Program-made: the position numbers and the translations under genes
The notes under the pieces: model-generated
Told to the model about the DNA's origin: nothing
Database searches by the model: none
The model's input: only the letters and a program-made list of their open reading frames with translations
DNA from: an uncultured Clostridia bacterium
GTDB taxonomy: Bacteria; Bacillota; Clostridia; TANB77; CAG-508
DNA: 5,651 bases
Reading direction: 5' to 3'
Assembly (NCBI GenBank): GCA_944389715.1
Contig: CALXNI010000109.1
Location: 1 to 5,651 of the forward strand
Part shown: piece after piece, positions 1 through 4,318 of the stretch
Numbering within the stretch: position 1 is the first letter of the stretch
Layout of the letters: each line of letters begins with the position of its first letter

Positions 1-15
1 GATTTCATTACTCAT
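1..15 (-). CDS. 5' end of an unidentified minus-strand gene (runs off the left edge)
   Basis: Only the first five codons (Met-Ser-Asn-Glu-Ile) lie in the window, so the product cannot be named. The start is supported by a Shine-Dalgarno sequence on the minus strand (AGGAGTG, plus-strand 22-28) six bases before the ATG. The ATG also overlaps the stop codon of the upstream remnant (TAA at 10-8), an arrangement typical of translationally coupled operon genes. A weaker possible promoter just upstream (TTGTTG at 72-67, 17-bp spacer, TATAAA at 49-44, minus strand) could serve it alone; otherwise it would be read from the strong promoter at 266-294. If the upstream remnant is an IbrA-type PP-loop gene, an IbrB/ParB-like partner would be one guess, but nothing visible tests that. 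Confidence 0.45.
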
Positions 16-236
16 TTATATCACTCCTAATTCTTATAAAATTTTTATATTCATTATTCTTAGATACAACAAGCCCGCAGGCTTCGTATGCGTTTGTATA
101 GGATTTTGTAACAATGCTATCTTTTATCTTTACCTGCACTAACACTAAAATATATATTGTCAAAATTATTAAAAATAATTTCTAGACGCTCAAATGCAGC
201 ATCTAACACATTCTTCTCCAAATAAACTTTAGGCAT
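8..236 (-). pseudogene. remnant of a PP-loop ATPase / PAPS-reductase-like gene (DUF3440/IbrA-type), frameshifted and internally deleted
   Basis: Reading on the minus strand from ATG at 236, 39 codons are open to TAG at 119-117. The peptide starts MPKVYLEKNVLDAAFERLEI and continues to NIYFSVSAGKDK, which resembles the N-terminus of PAPS-reductase-like PP-loop proteins, where the motif is S-x-G-K-D-S. Just there the DNA holds a tandem 7-bp duplication (118-131). Removing one copy restores SAGKDSIV and opens the frame to TAA at 10-8, giving 73 residues in all. The family is several hundred residues long, so the body has been deleted; the last 30 or so residues (ending IRIRSDINE) may be a fused tail. 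No good ribosome binding site precedes the 236 start. The family call comes from recalled N-terminal similarity and the PP-loop motif only; the duplication and frame restoration are seen directly. Confidence 0.55.
118..131. repeat. 7-bp tandem duplication (TATCTTT x2) disrupting the PP-loop codons
   Basis: Two perfect adjacent copies of TATCTTT on the plus strand (AAAGATA on the coding, minus strand). The extra seven bases shift the frame by +1 in the middle of the Gly-Lys-Asp-Ser motif of the minus-strand remnant and bring in a TAG six bases after Lys-Asp. Deleting one copy gives codons for G-K-D-S-I-V. It is probably a replication-slippage duplication. Confidence 0.7.
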
Positions 237-265
237 AAGTAAAATTCAACTTACTTCCATGTTTA

Positions 266-294
266 ATTATAAGTTAATATTTAGATTACGTCAA
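266..294 (-). promoter_or_regulatory. SigA-type promoter for the minus-strand remnant and downstream gene
   Basis: On the minus strand TTGACG (294-289) is followed after exactly 17 bp by a consensus TATAAT (271-266). This is the closest match to the SigA consensus in the window. The expected start of transcription is near 259, about 23 bases before the ATG at 236. It suggests the left-edge gene is still expressed although the gene directly behind the promoter is broken. Confidence 0.65.
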
Positions 295-318
295 GAAAAA
301 AGATTAATTTACAATTTA

Positions 319-439
319 AAGTTTGAGAAACGAATGGGGACAGACCCCTTTTGTTTCATAAAGTTGCAATTGCGTTGTGTAATCTAATTATTAGAACAAA
401 GAAACGAAAGGGGTCTGTCCCCATTCGTTTCTCAAACTT
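319..439. repeat. REP/BIME-like inverted repeat with 39-bp arms
   Basis: Arms 319-357 and 401-439 are inverted copies of each other, 38 of 39 positions pairing and the exception (352/406) being a G-T wobble, around a 43-base centre. Each arm is also a hairpin on its own: 327-357 and 401-431 have stems of the form GAAACGAA-t-GGGG / CCCC-t-TTCGTTTC with loop ACAGA. The element can therefore form one long hairpin or two side-by-side hairpins, the layout of a BIME made of two opposed REPs. Such GGGGACAG-type palindromes are typical of REP sequences mobilised by IS200-like (RAYT/Y1) transposases; no transposase lies in the window. It sits between the minus-strand transcription unit and the rplI promoter. 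Confidence 0.8.
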
Positions 440-464
440 CAATTTATCCATCAAATAATAAATC

Positions 465-493
465 TTGTTTTTATTAACAAACTATGATAAAAT
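465..493 (+). promoter_or_regulatory. probable SigA promoter of rplI
   Basis: TTGTTT (465-470) and TAAAAT (488-493) are separated by 17 bp, giving a start of transcription near 500 and a leader of about 30 bases before rplI. The overlapping TATGAT at 483-488 is an alternative -10 but would be spaced only 12 bp from the same -35. The REP-like repeat just upstream separates this promoter from the divergent minus-strand one. Confidence 0.45.
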
Positions 494-531
494 AAACCAA
501 CCTAATATATGTAGAAAAGAGGTAGAGTTTT

Positions 532-978
532 ATGAAAGTAATATTGTTACAAGATATAAAAAATGTAGGAAAAAAAGATGAAATTATTAATGCAAATGAT
601 GGATATGCAAGAAACTATTTATTTCCTAAAAATTTAGCAATAGAAGCAAACAAAGACAATTTATTAAAATTACAAGCAAAAAAGGATGCTAAAACTCATA
701 AAAAAAATCTTGAAATAGAAGAATTTAAAAATCAAGCCAAAAAAATAGAAGAATTAACATTGCAAATAAACGTAAAAGCCGGTAGCAATGGAAAAATATT
801 TGGAGGGGTAACTTCAAAAGAAATTTCAGAAGAATTAAAAAAACAGTATAAAATAGATATAGATAAAAAGAAAATTATTTTAAAAGAAACAATAAAAAAT
901 ATAGGCAGATTTTCAGTAGATATAAAATTTGGAGACGGAATAAATGCAAAATTAACATTAAACATTCAACCAGAATAA
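532..978 (+). CDS. rplI: 50S ribosomal protein L9 (bL9)
   Basis: Encodes a 148-residue protein, the normal length for bL9, which binds 23S rRNA near the L1 stalk and limits frameshifting and collisions on the ribosome. The N-terminal domain (residues 1-40) carries the family signature: MKVILLQDIKNVGKKDEI followed by a Gly-Tyr-Ala-Arg-Asn-Tyr-Leu-Phe-Pro stretch near residues 24-32. A long Lys/Glu-rich connecting helix spans roughly 41-75. The C-terminal domain (about 77-148) has the conserved Gly-Ser-Asn-Gly-Lys-Ile-Phe-Gly-Gly-Val-Thr segment. The start at 532 is preceded by AGAGGT at 518-523, eight bases before the ATG. The frame is intact, including an A7 run read in frame, unlike the A7 run in tilS. 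dnaB follows, as in many Firmicutes; no gdpP-like gene precedes it here. Confidence 0.97.
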   Translation: MKVILLQDIKNVGKKDEIINANDGYARNYLFPKNLAIEANKDNLLKLQAKKDAKTHKKNLEIEEFKNQAKKIEELTLQINVKAGSNGKIFGGVTSKEISEELKKQYKIDIDKKKIILKETIKNIGRFSVDIKFGDGINAKLTLNIQPE

Positions 979-1000
979 TAGATAAATTGTAATTTGTTGT

Positions 1001-1035
1001 TTAGAGATTAGAGATTAGAGGTTGGAGATTAGAAT
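1001..1035. repeat. heptanucleotide tandem repeat, five units of TTAGAGA
   Basis: Five adjacent 7-base units: TTAGAGA, TTAGAGA, TTAGAGG, TTGGAGA, TTAGAAT. The first two are identical and the rest differ by one or two bases. It begins 22 bases after the rplI stop codon, inside the composite element. The unit length is not a multiple of three and no ORF uses it; it may vary in copy number between strains. Confidence 0.85.
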
Positions 1036-1042
1036 TTAAAAA

Positions 1043-1067
1043 TGTAGGGACGGCAATCTGCCGTCCG
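1043..1067. repeat. 25-bp REP-like palindrome (TGTAGGGACGGC family), intergenic copy
   Basis: GGACGGC (1048-1054) pairs with GCCGTCC (1060-1066); the A1055-T1059 pair extends the stem around a loop of ATC. A near-identical copy lies inside tilS at 3862-3886. The two 25-mers differ only at the pair just below the loop, A..T here against T..A there, a compensatory change that keeps the hairpin. No T-run follows, so it is not an ordinary terminator on the plus strand. Confidence 0.8.
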
Positions 1068-1093
1068 AAAAATACGAAATTTATTGCAAATGT

Positions 1094-1163
1094 TGTAGGG
1101 GTCGCCGCCCAAGGCGACCCGCATATCAATATTTTAGGGTCGCCCAGGGGTGCGACCCCTACA
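1094..1163. repeat. two-hairpin GC-rich palindrome bounded by TGTAGGGGTCGC / GCGACCCCTACA
   Basis: The 12-bp outer arms (1094-1105 and 1152-1163) are perfectly inverted. Inside, GGGTCGCC (1099-1106) pairs with GGCGACCC (1113-1120), and GGGTCGC (1137-1143) pairs with GCGACCC (1152-1158). The element can thus fold as one long or two short hairpins, the same layout as the repeat at 319-439. Its ends begin with TGTAGGG, like the 25-bp palindromes at 1043 and 3862, so they belong to one repeat superfamily. Confidence 0.8.
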
Positions 1164-1220
1164 GATTTAAAATTAATTTAATCACACAAATTACAATTTG
1201 TAAAACAAAATAATATGAAA

Positions 1221-1226
1221 AAGGAG
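1221..1226 (+). promoter_or_regulatory. ribosome binding site that fixes the dnaB start
   Basis: AAGGAG lies six bases before ATG 1233. An in-frame ATG at 1215 would place this site inside the coding region and has no Shine-Dalgarno sequence of its own. The 1233 start also gives the usual DnaB N-terminus (MDLGKIPPHDIEAEQ). Confidence 0.85.
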
Positions 1227-1232
1227 AAAATT

Positions 1233-2566
1233 ATGGATTTAGGAAAAATACCACCACATGACATTGAAGCAGAACAAGCGGTAATTGGAAGTATGCTCAC
1301 AGATAAAGATGCAGTAGTAGATAGCATAGAAGTTTTAAAACCAGAAGATTTTTACAGACAAGATAACAAAACAATCTATGAAGCAATTGTCAATTTATAC
1401 AATAGAGCCGAGCCAATAGATATAATTACAGTAAAGGCAGAACTAGTTTCACTAGGAAAATTTGAATCAGTTGGTGGATTGGAATATTTAGCTATTTTAC
1501 CAGATAAAGTACCTACAACAGCAAATGTAGATAAATATATAAGAATAGTAGAAGAAAAATCAATTTTAAGAAATTTAATAAAAGCAGCAAATGAATTAAT
1601 TAATTTAGGATATGCAGAGACCGAAGAAGTTGACACAATAATGGATCAAGCAGAGAAAAAGATATTTGAAATAGCACAAGGAAAAAATCAAAAAGGTTAC
1701 ACTGCAATTAAAGATATATTAGTAGAAAGTTTTGCTGAAATAGAAAAATTATATAATCAAAAAGAGCCAATAACAGGAATACCTACGGGATTTGCAGATT
1801 TGGATTACAAAACAGCTCGGACTTCATAATTCGGACTTAATACTAGTTGCAGCAAGACCAGCAATGGGTAAATCTGCATTTGCTTTAAACATAGCTACAA
1901 ATGCAGCAGTCCAGTCAAAAGTTCCAGTTGTAATATTTAATTTAGAGATGTCTAAGAGCCAACTAGTAAATAGAATACTTTGTAGCGAAGCAATGGTAGA
2001 CAGTAATAAAATAAGAACAGGAAAAATAGAAGAAGACGATTGGGTAAAACTTGCAACAGCACTTCGGACCTCTTTCAGAGGCACCAATATATATAGATGA
2101 TACACCAGGAATAACTGTAACAGAAATTAGAGCAAAATGTAGAAAACTAAAATTAGAAAAAAATATTGGTTTAATAGTTATAGACTATTTACAATTAATA
2201 CAAGGATCAGGAAAGAGAAATTCTAGTCGTGAGCAAGAAATATCAGAAATAAGCAGATCCTTAAAAATTCTTGCAAAAGAATTAGATGTACCTGTTATTG
2301 CTTTATCTCAATTATCAAGAGCAGCTGAACAAAGGGCAGACCATAGACCAATGCTTTCAGATCTTCGTGAATCTGGAGCAATAGAGCAAGATGCAGATAT
2401 TGTAATGTTTTTATATAGAGATGATTATTATAATCCAGATTCAGAAAAGAAAAATATAGCAGAAGTAATAATGGCAAAACATAGATCAGGTTCAACAGGA
2501 ACAGTAGAATTATTATGGCTTGGAAATTATACAAAATTTGTAAATATAGAAAAATATAGGGAGTAA
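1233..2566 (+). CDS. dnaB: replicative DNA helicase DnaB, in three reading-frame segments joined by two +1 shifts
   Basis: Encodes the hexameric 5'-3' helicase that unwinds DNA at the replication fork and recruits primase. Skipping C1818 and C2065 gives a continuous 443-residue protein of normal family length. The N-terminal primase-interacting domain covers about residues 8-105 (PPHDIEAEQAVIGSML), then a linker and the RecA-like ATPase domain. Visible motifs: Walker A ARPAMGKS near 207-214, catalytic Glu in FNLEMS (E238), Walker B LIVIDYLQL (313-321), H3 ALSQLSRAAEQR (356-367), H4 LRESGAIEQDADIVMF (377-392). In the literal sequence the first segment stops at TAA 1827-1829 after 198 codons, and the second at TGA 2098-2100. 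Both breaks lie at an in-frame CGG codon (1818-1820, 2065-2067) in a shared context. As DnaB is normally essential and the rest of the gene shows no decay, it is probably functional, through sequencing error or recoding. A true pseudogene with a second copy elsewhere is the alternative. Confidence 0.93.
1814..1829 (+). other. dnaB +1 frameshift site 1 (GCT CGG ACT, extra C1818)
   Basis: In frame the codons read GCT CGG ACT TCA TAA. Skipping C1818 gives GCT GGA CTT CAT AAT, i.e. Ala-Gly-Leu-His-Asn, which matches the usual entry into the DnaB ATPase domain (T-[AS]-G-L...DLI.VAARP). No extra residue is left over, so the lesion is precisely one C. It lies between residues 195 and 196, seventeen codons before the Walker A Lys. 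Without the shift the product is an N-terminal domain plus linker of 198 residues. Confidence 0.9.
2061..2082 (+). other. dnaB +1 frameshift site 2 (CTT CGG ACC, extra C2065) with downstream hairpin
   Basis: In the second segment's frame the codons read CTT CGG ACC TCT. Skipping C2065 gives CTT GGA CCT CTT TCA GAG, i.e. Leu-Gly-Pro-Leu-Ser-Glu, leading into APIYIDDTPG as expected for DnaB. Sites 1 and 2 share TCGGACYTCWT with the skipped C at the same place. A small perfect hairpin, CCTCT (2069-2073), loop TTC, AGAGG (2077-2081), starts one base after the CGGA. Confidence 0.9.
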
Positions 2567-2573
2567 AACAATC

Positions 2574-2613
2574 AGGAGGTTCCAACATTTGTGATGCGGG
2601 AAACCTCCTTTTT
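2574..2613 (+). terminator. intrinsic terminator after dnaB, possibly bidirectional
   Basis: AGGAGGTT (2574-2581) pairs with AACCTCCT (2602-2609), extendable by two more pairs past a bulged A, followed by a run of T (2609-2613). It starts eight bases after the dnaB stop. Read on the minus strand the same stem is followed by GATTGTTTT, so it may also terminate transcription of the converging gene at 2661-2969. Confidence 0.75.
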
Positions 2614-2660
2614 GTGAACCAGTATTACGCTACCAGCTCAAAAGCGTTGGAGTGCAAGGG

Positions 2661-2969
2661 TTACTTCTGAGGGACCTGAAGCCACGTATCTAATTTGTTA
2701 AGCTCAACAAGAGCATATTCAAATTTGGATTTAGCTTCAGATGCAGGCATTTCACCAGTGCAAACTTGGCGAAGGATTTCTTTCATGGACTGTTTCTCAG
2801 CATTGAGAATTTTCCAATCAGGTGCCTGCAATGCAAAGATGCCGATTACACGCCGGTAATCTGTGCTATCATTTACATTAGCAAGGGCACCAATAATATC
2901 TTTGCAAATATGCCTGGCTGCTGATACCTCCCCCTTCAAAAGTTTTACCTTTGCTGTGATTGCCAACAT
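2661..2969 (-). CDS. hypothetical protein, 102 aa, compositionally foreign
   Basis: I do not recognise the product. It is a soluble-looking, probably mostly helical protein beginning MLAITAKVKLLKGEVSAARH and ending LNKLDTWLQVPQK, with no signal peptide, membrane segment or evident metal-binding cluster (two separated Cys). The gene is convincing: AAAGGAGG (minus strand, 2985-2978) lies eight bases before the ATG, and a promoter with extended TATAAT lies upstream. Codon use is unlike the neighbours: CTT, TTG and CTC for Leu, ATC and ATT rather than ATA for Ile, CGG/CGT/CGC and no AGA for Arg. GC by hand count is about 42%, well above the flanking genes. It points against dnaB and tilS and interrupts their usual proximity, which suggests acquisition by horizontal transfer, perhaps as a phage- or element-derived cargo gene. 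It contains an in-frame CGG that is not associated with any frameshift. Confidence 0.75.
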   Translation of the reverse strand: MLAITAKVKLLKGEVSAARHICKDIIGALANVNDSTDYRRVIGIFALQAPDWKILNAEKQSMKEILRQVCTGEMPASEAKSKFEYALVELNKLDTWLQVPQK

Positions 2970-3010
2970 TACGTTAGCCTCCTTTCAGGCAGTTAGCCCA
3001 ATATATTTTT

Positions 3011-3029
3011 TGTACAGCTATGCCGTACA
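3011..3029. promoter_or_regulatory. 19-bp operator-like dyad in the leader of the 102-aa gene
   Basis: On the minus strand TGTACGGC-ATA-GCTGTACA is a palindrome with one mismatched pair, placed directly at or after the predicted start of transcription (near 3031) and about 25 bases before the Shine-Dalgarno sequence. That is the usual place for a repressor operator; the regulator is unknown, and autoregulation or a host repressor are both possible. As RNA it would form a short hairpin with a G-U pair, an alternative role. Confidence 0.5.
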
Positions 3030-3037
3030 TCAATTAA

Positions 3038-3066
3038 ATTATACCATATTATGTTAATATAGTCGA
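3038..3066 (-). promoter_or_regulatory. promoter of the 102-aa minus-strand gene
   Basis: Minus strand: TCGACT (3066-3061), 17-bp spacer, TATAAT (3043-3038) preceded by TGG, i.e. an extended -10. The -35 box matches TTGACA at four of six positions. It stands back to back with the tilS promoter, the two -35 boxes separated by five bases. Confidence 0.6.
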
Positions 3067-3071
3067 ATTTA

Positions 3072-3100
3072 TTGATTTTTACTAAAGTGAATGTTATAAT
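3072..3100 (+). promoter_or_regulatory. SigA promoter of tilS
   Basis: TTGATT (3072-3077), 17-bp spacer, TATAAT (3095-3100) with TG one base upstream (extended -10). The expected start near 3107 leaves a 25-base leader. This makes tilS transcription independent of dnaB, which ends in its own terminator. Confidence 0.7.
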
Positions 3101-3131
3101 TTTAATTATTATTTAAGATAGGTGAAATATA

Positions 3132-4153
3132 ATGAAACAGCAAGCATTAGATACAATAAAAAAATATAATTTAATAGAAAATGGTGATAGTATAGTTATA
3201 GGAGTATCTGGAGGCCCAGATTCAATTTGCCTATTGCACATATTAAATAAATTAAAAAACGAAATTGGATTTAATATTTATGTAGCACACATAAATCATA
3301 TGATAAGAAAAGAAGCAGATGAAGAAACTGAATATGTAAAAAAATTTTGCGAAAATTTAGGAATAGTTTGTTTTATAAAAAGAATAGATGTTGTAAAAAT
3401 TGCAAATAATTTAAAAAAAGGAACAGAAGAAACAGGAAGACAAATAAGATATGAATTTTTTAATGAAATATTAAAAAAACAAATTCAAATAAAATAGCAA
3501 CTGCACATAATAATAACGATAAAGTAGAAACTATTATTATGAATGTACTAAGAGGAAGCGGAACAGCAGGTTTAAAAGGAATAGAAGCAATAAGAGAAAA
3601 TAAATATATTAGACCATTAATAGATGTATCAAGAGAAGAAATAGAAGAATATTGTTTAAATAATAATTTAAATCCAAAAATAGATAAATCAAACAATGAA
3701 AATATTTACACTAGAAATAAAATCAGGAATATTGTTATTCCGTATATAAAAAAGGAATTTAACCCGAATATAATAAAAACATTAAATAGGCTATCAGAAG
3801 TAGCAACAGAAGAAAATGAATATCTAAATAAAATAACACAAGAAACATTCAATAAAATATATGTAGGGACGGCTATCAGCCGTCCGCAAGTTGACAAAAG
3901 TATGAATTTAGAAGGAAAACATATTGCTTTAGATCTAAAACAATTCAATAATCTAGAATTAGTAATAAAAAGAAGAATAATATTATATACTATTAATAAA
4001 CTTTTAGGTACAACAGAAGGAATAGAAAAAATAAATATAGATGACATCATAAAGTTGTGCACAAAAAATATAGGTAATAAATATTTAATACCAATTAAAA
4101 AAATCAAGGTCTTAGTAAAAAAAGGAAAAATTTTTTTTATTGCTGTGAATTAA
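3132..4153 (+). CDS. tilS: tRNA(Ile)-lysidine synthetase TilS, with a -1 frameshift at an A7 run
   Basis: TilS uses ATP and lysine to convert the wobble C34 of tRNA-Ile(CAU) to lysidine so that it decodes AUA, which is a very common Ile codon in this genome. The start has AGGTG at 3120-3124, seven bases upstream. The PP-loop motif SGGPDS lies at residues 26-31 after VIGV; the second signature AHNNNDKVET is at 125-134, followed by LRGSGTAGLKGI. The literal frame stops at TAG 3495-3497. Adding one A, or slipping -1, at the A7 run (3473-3479) joins it exactly to the second part, giving about 340 residues. That is shorter than Bacillus-type TilS (over 450): the C-terminal tRNA-binding domain appears absent, as in short Aquifex-type forms. 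A 25-bp palindromic repeat is read in frame at residues 245-252. hpt, often between tilS and ftsH, is missing. Probably functional. Confidence 0.93.
3473..3479 (+). other. tilS frameshift site: A7 run in slippery context A AAA AAA
   Basis: Codons TTA AAA AAA CAA precede an early TAG. A -1 slip on the A7 run, or one extra A by polymerase slippage, gives TTA AAA AAA ACA AAT TCA, i.e. L-K-K-T-N-S, which continues into NKIATAH, the expected TilS sequence. An equally long A run in rplI is read without a shift. Homopolymer miscall, transcriptional slippage and ribosomal -1 frameshifting all fit. Confidence 0.85.
3862..3886. repeat. 25-bp REP-like palindrome inserted in frame within tilS
   Basis: GGACGGCT (3867-3874) pairs perfectly with AGCCGTCC (3878-3885) around a loop ATC. 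The sequence matches the intergenic copy at 1043-1067 at 23 of 25 positions, and the two differences are a swapped base pair. It is translated as V-G-T-A-I-S-R-P (residues 245-252), using GGG, CGT and CCG codons that are otherwise unusual in this gene. It lies in the less conserved region between the catalytic domain and the C-terminus, where an added loop could be tolerated. Confidence 0.85.
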
Positions 4154-4214
4154 CCTTCCGTAAGCAAACACTTGATACTAAAGGGTTTGGGAGAAAAAAC
4201 TTTATAAAAAACTA

Positions 4215-4243
4215 TTGTAATTAAAAAAACTATGTGTTATATT
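4215..4243 (+). promoter_or_regulatory. SigA promoter of ftsH
   Basis: TTGTAA (4215-4220), 17-bp spacer, TATATT (4238-4243), with TG one base before the -10 (extended -10). The start would be near 4250, leaving a leader of about 100 bases that contains the inverted repeat at 4269-4318. ftsH can therefore be transcribed independently of tilS. No convincing terminator is visible after tilS, so read-through is also possible. Confidence 0.6.
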
Positions 4244-4268
4244 TCAAACATAAACATGAAGGACACAA

Positions 4269-4318
4269 GGGACTGTCCTGAATTCACTTTGTAAAAATGG
4301 AATTCTAGGGACTGTCCC
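4269..4318. repeat. REP-like inverted repeat (GGGACTGTCC + GAATTC arms) in the ftsH leader
   Basis: GGGACTGTCCTGAATTC (4269-4285) is inverted at 4300-4318 with two single-base bulges and a central T-T mismatch, around a 14-base loop. Each arm also contains the self-complementary GGAC-T-GTCC, so two small hairpins are an alternative fold. It resembles the GGGGACAG-type repeat at 319-439. Because it lies within the predicted transcript, it could affect ftsH mRNA folding, but no T-run follows, so it is not an obvious attenuator. Confidence 0.7.

Larger units (their letters stand above)
984..1199. repeat. 216-bp composite intergenic element with 14-bp terminal inverted repeats (MITE-like)
   Basis: AAATTGTAATTTGT at 984-997 and its exact reverse complement at 1186-1199 bound a block that fills nearly all of the rplI-dnaB gap. 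Inside are a heptanucleotide tandem repeat (1001-1035), a 25-bp palindrome (1043-1067) and a two-hairpin GC-rich palindrome (1094-1163). The interior GC-rich parts stand out from the AT-rich surroundings. No coding sequence is supported. A perfect 13-bp dyad (TTACAA-T-TTGTAA, 1191-1203) overlaps the right end. Whether the whole block moved as one unit or is a patchwork of repeats is undecided: the terminal repeats are AT-rich and short enough that chance pairing cannot be excluded. There is no clear terminator after rplI, so rplI-dnaB read-through through these hairpins is possible. Confidence 0.55.

Noticed and set aside
71..84. Small hairpin AAGCC-CGCA-GGCTT as a terminator
   Set aside because: The stem is five base pairs and no T-run follows on either strand; it lies inside the remnant's restored reading frame.
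1001..1163. CRISPR array
   Set aside because: The repeats are contiguous heptads and unequal palindromes without regularly spaced unique spacers.
1215..1232. Upstream in-frame ATG as the dnaB start
   Set aside because: Using it would put the AAGGAG ribosome binding site inside the coding sequence; ATG 1233 is correctly spaced from that site and gives the normal N-terminus.
2295..2588. Minus-strand ORF of 97 codons across the end of dnaB, with AAGGAGG upstream
   Set aside because: The Shine-Dalgarno-like sequence is part of the dnaB terminator stem and is spaced about 15 bases from the ATG. The peptide is a Leu/Ile-rich antisense shadow of the conserved DnaB ATPase domain.
2863..3057. Plus-strand ORF of 64 codons opposite the start of the foreign minus-strand gene
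   Set aside because: It has no ribosome binding site and runs through the promoter and operator of the minus-strand gene, which has far better start signals.
4154..4200. Terminator after tilS (CAAAC...GTTTG pairing)
   Set aside because: Only a five-base stem with a long loop, followed by an A-rich rather than T-rich stretch.
4256..4294. Short plus-strand ORF (ATG to TAA, 12 codons) in the ftsH leader, overlapping the inverted repeat
   Set aside because: It has no ribosome binding site, begins almost at the predicted transcript start, and its codons come mostly from the REP-like repeat, so a leader peptide is not supported.
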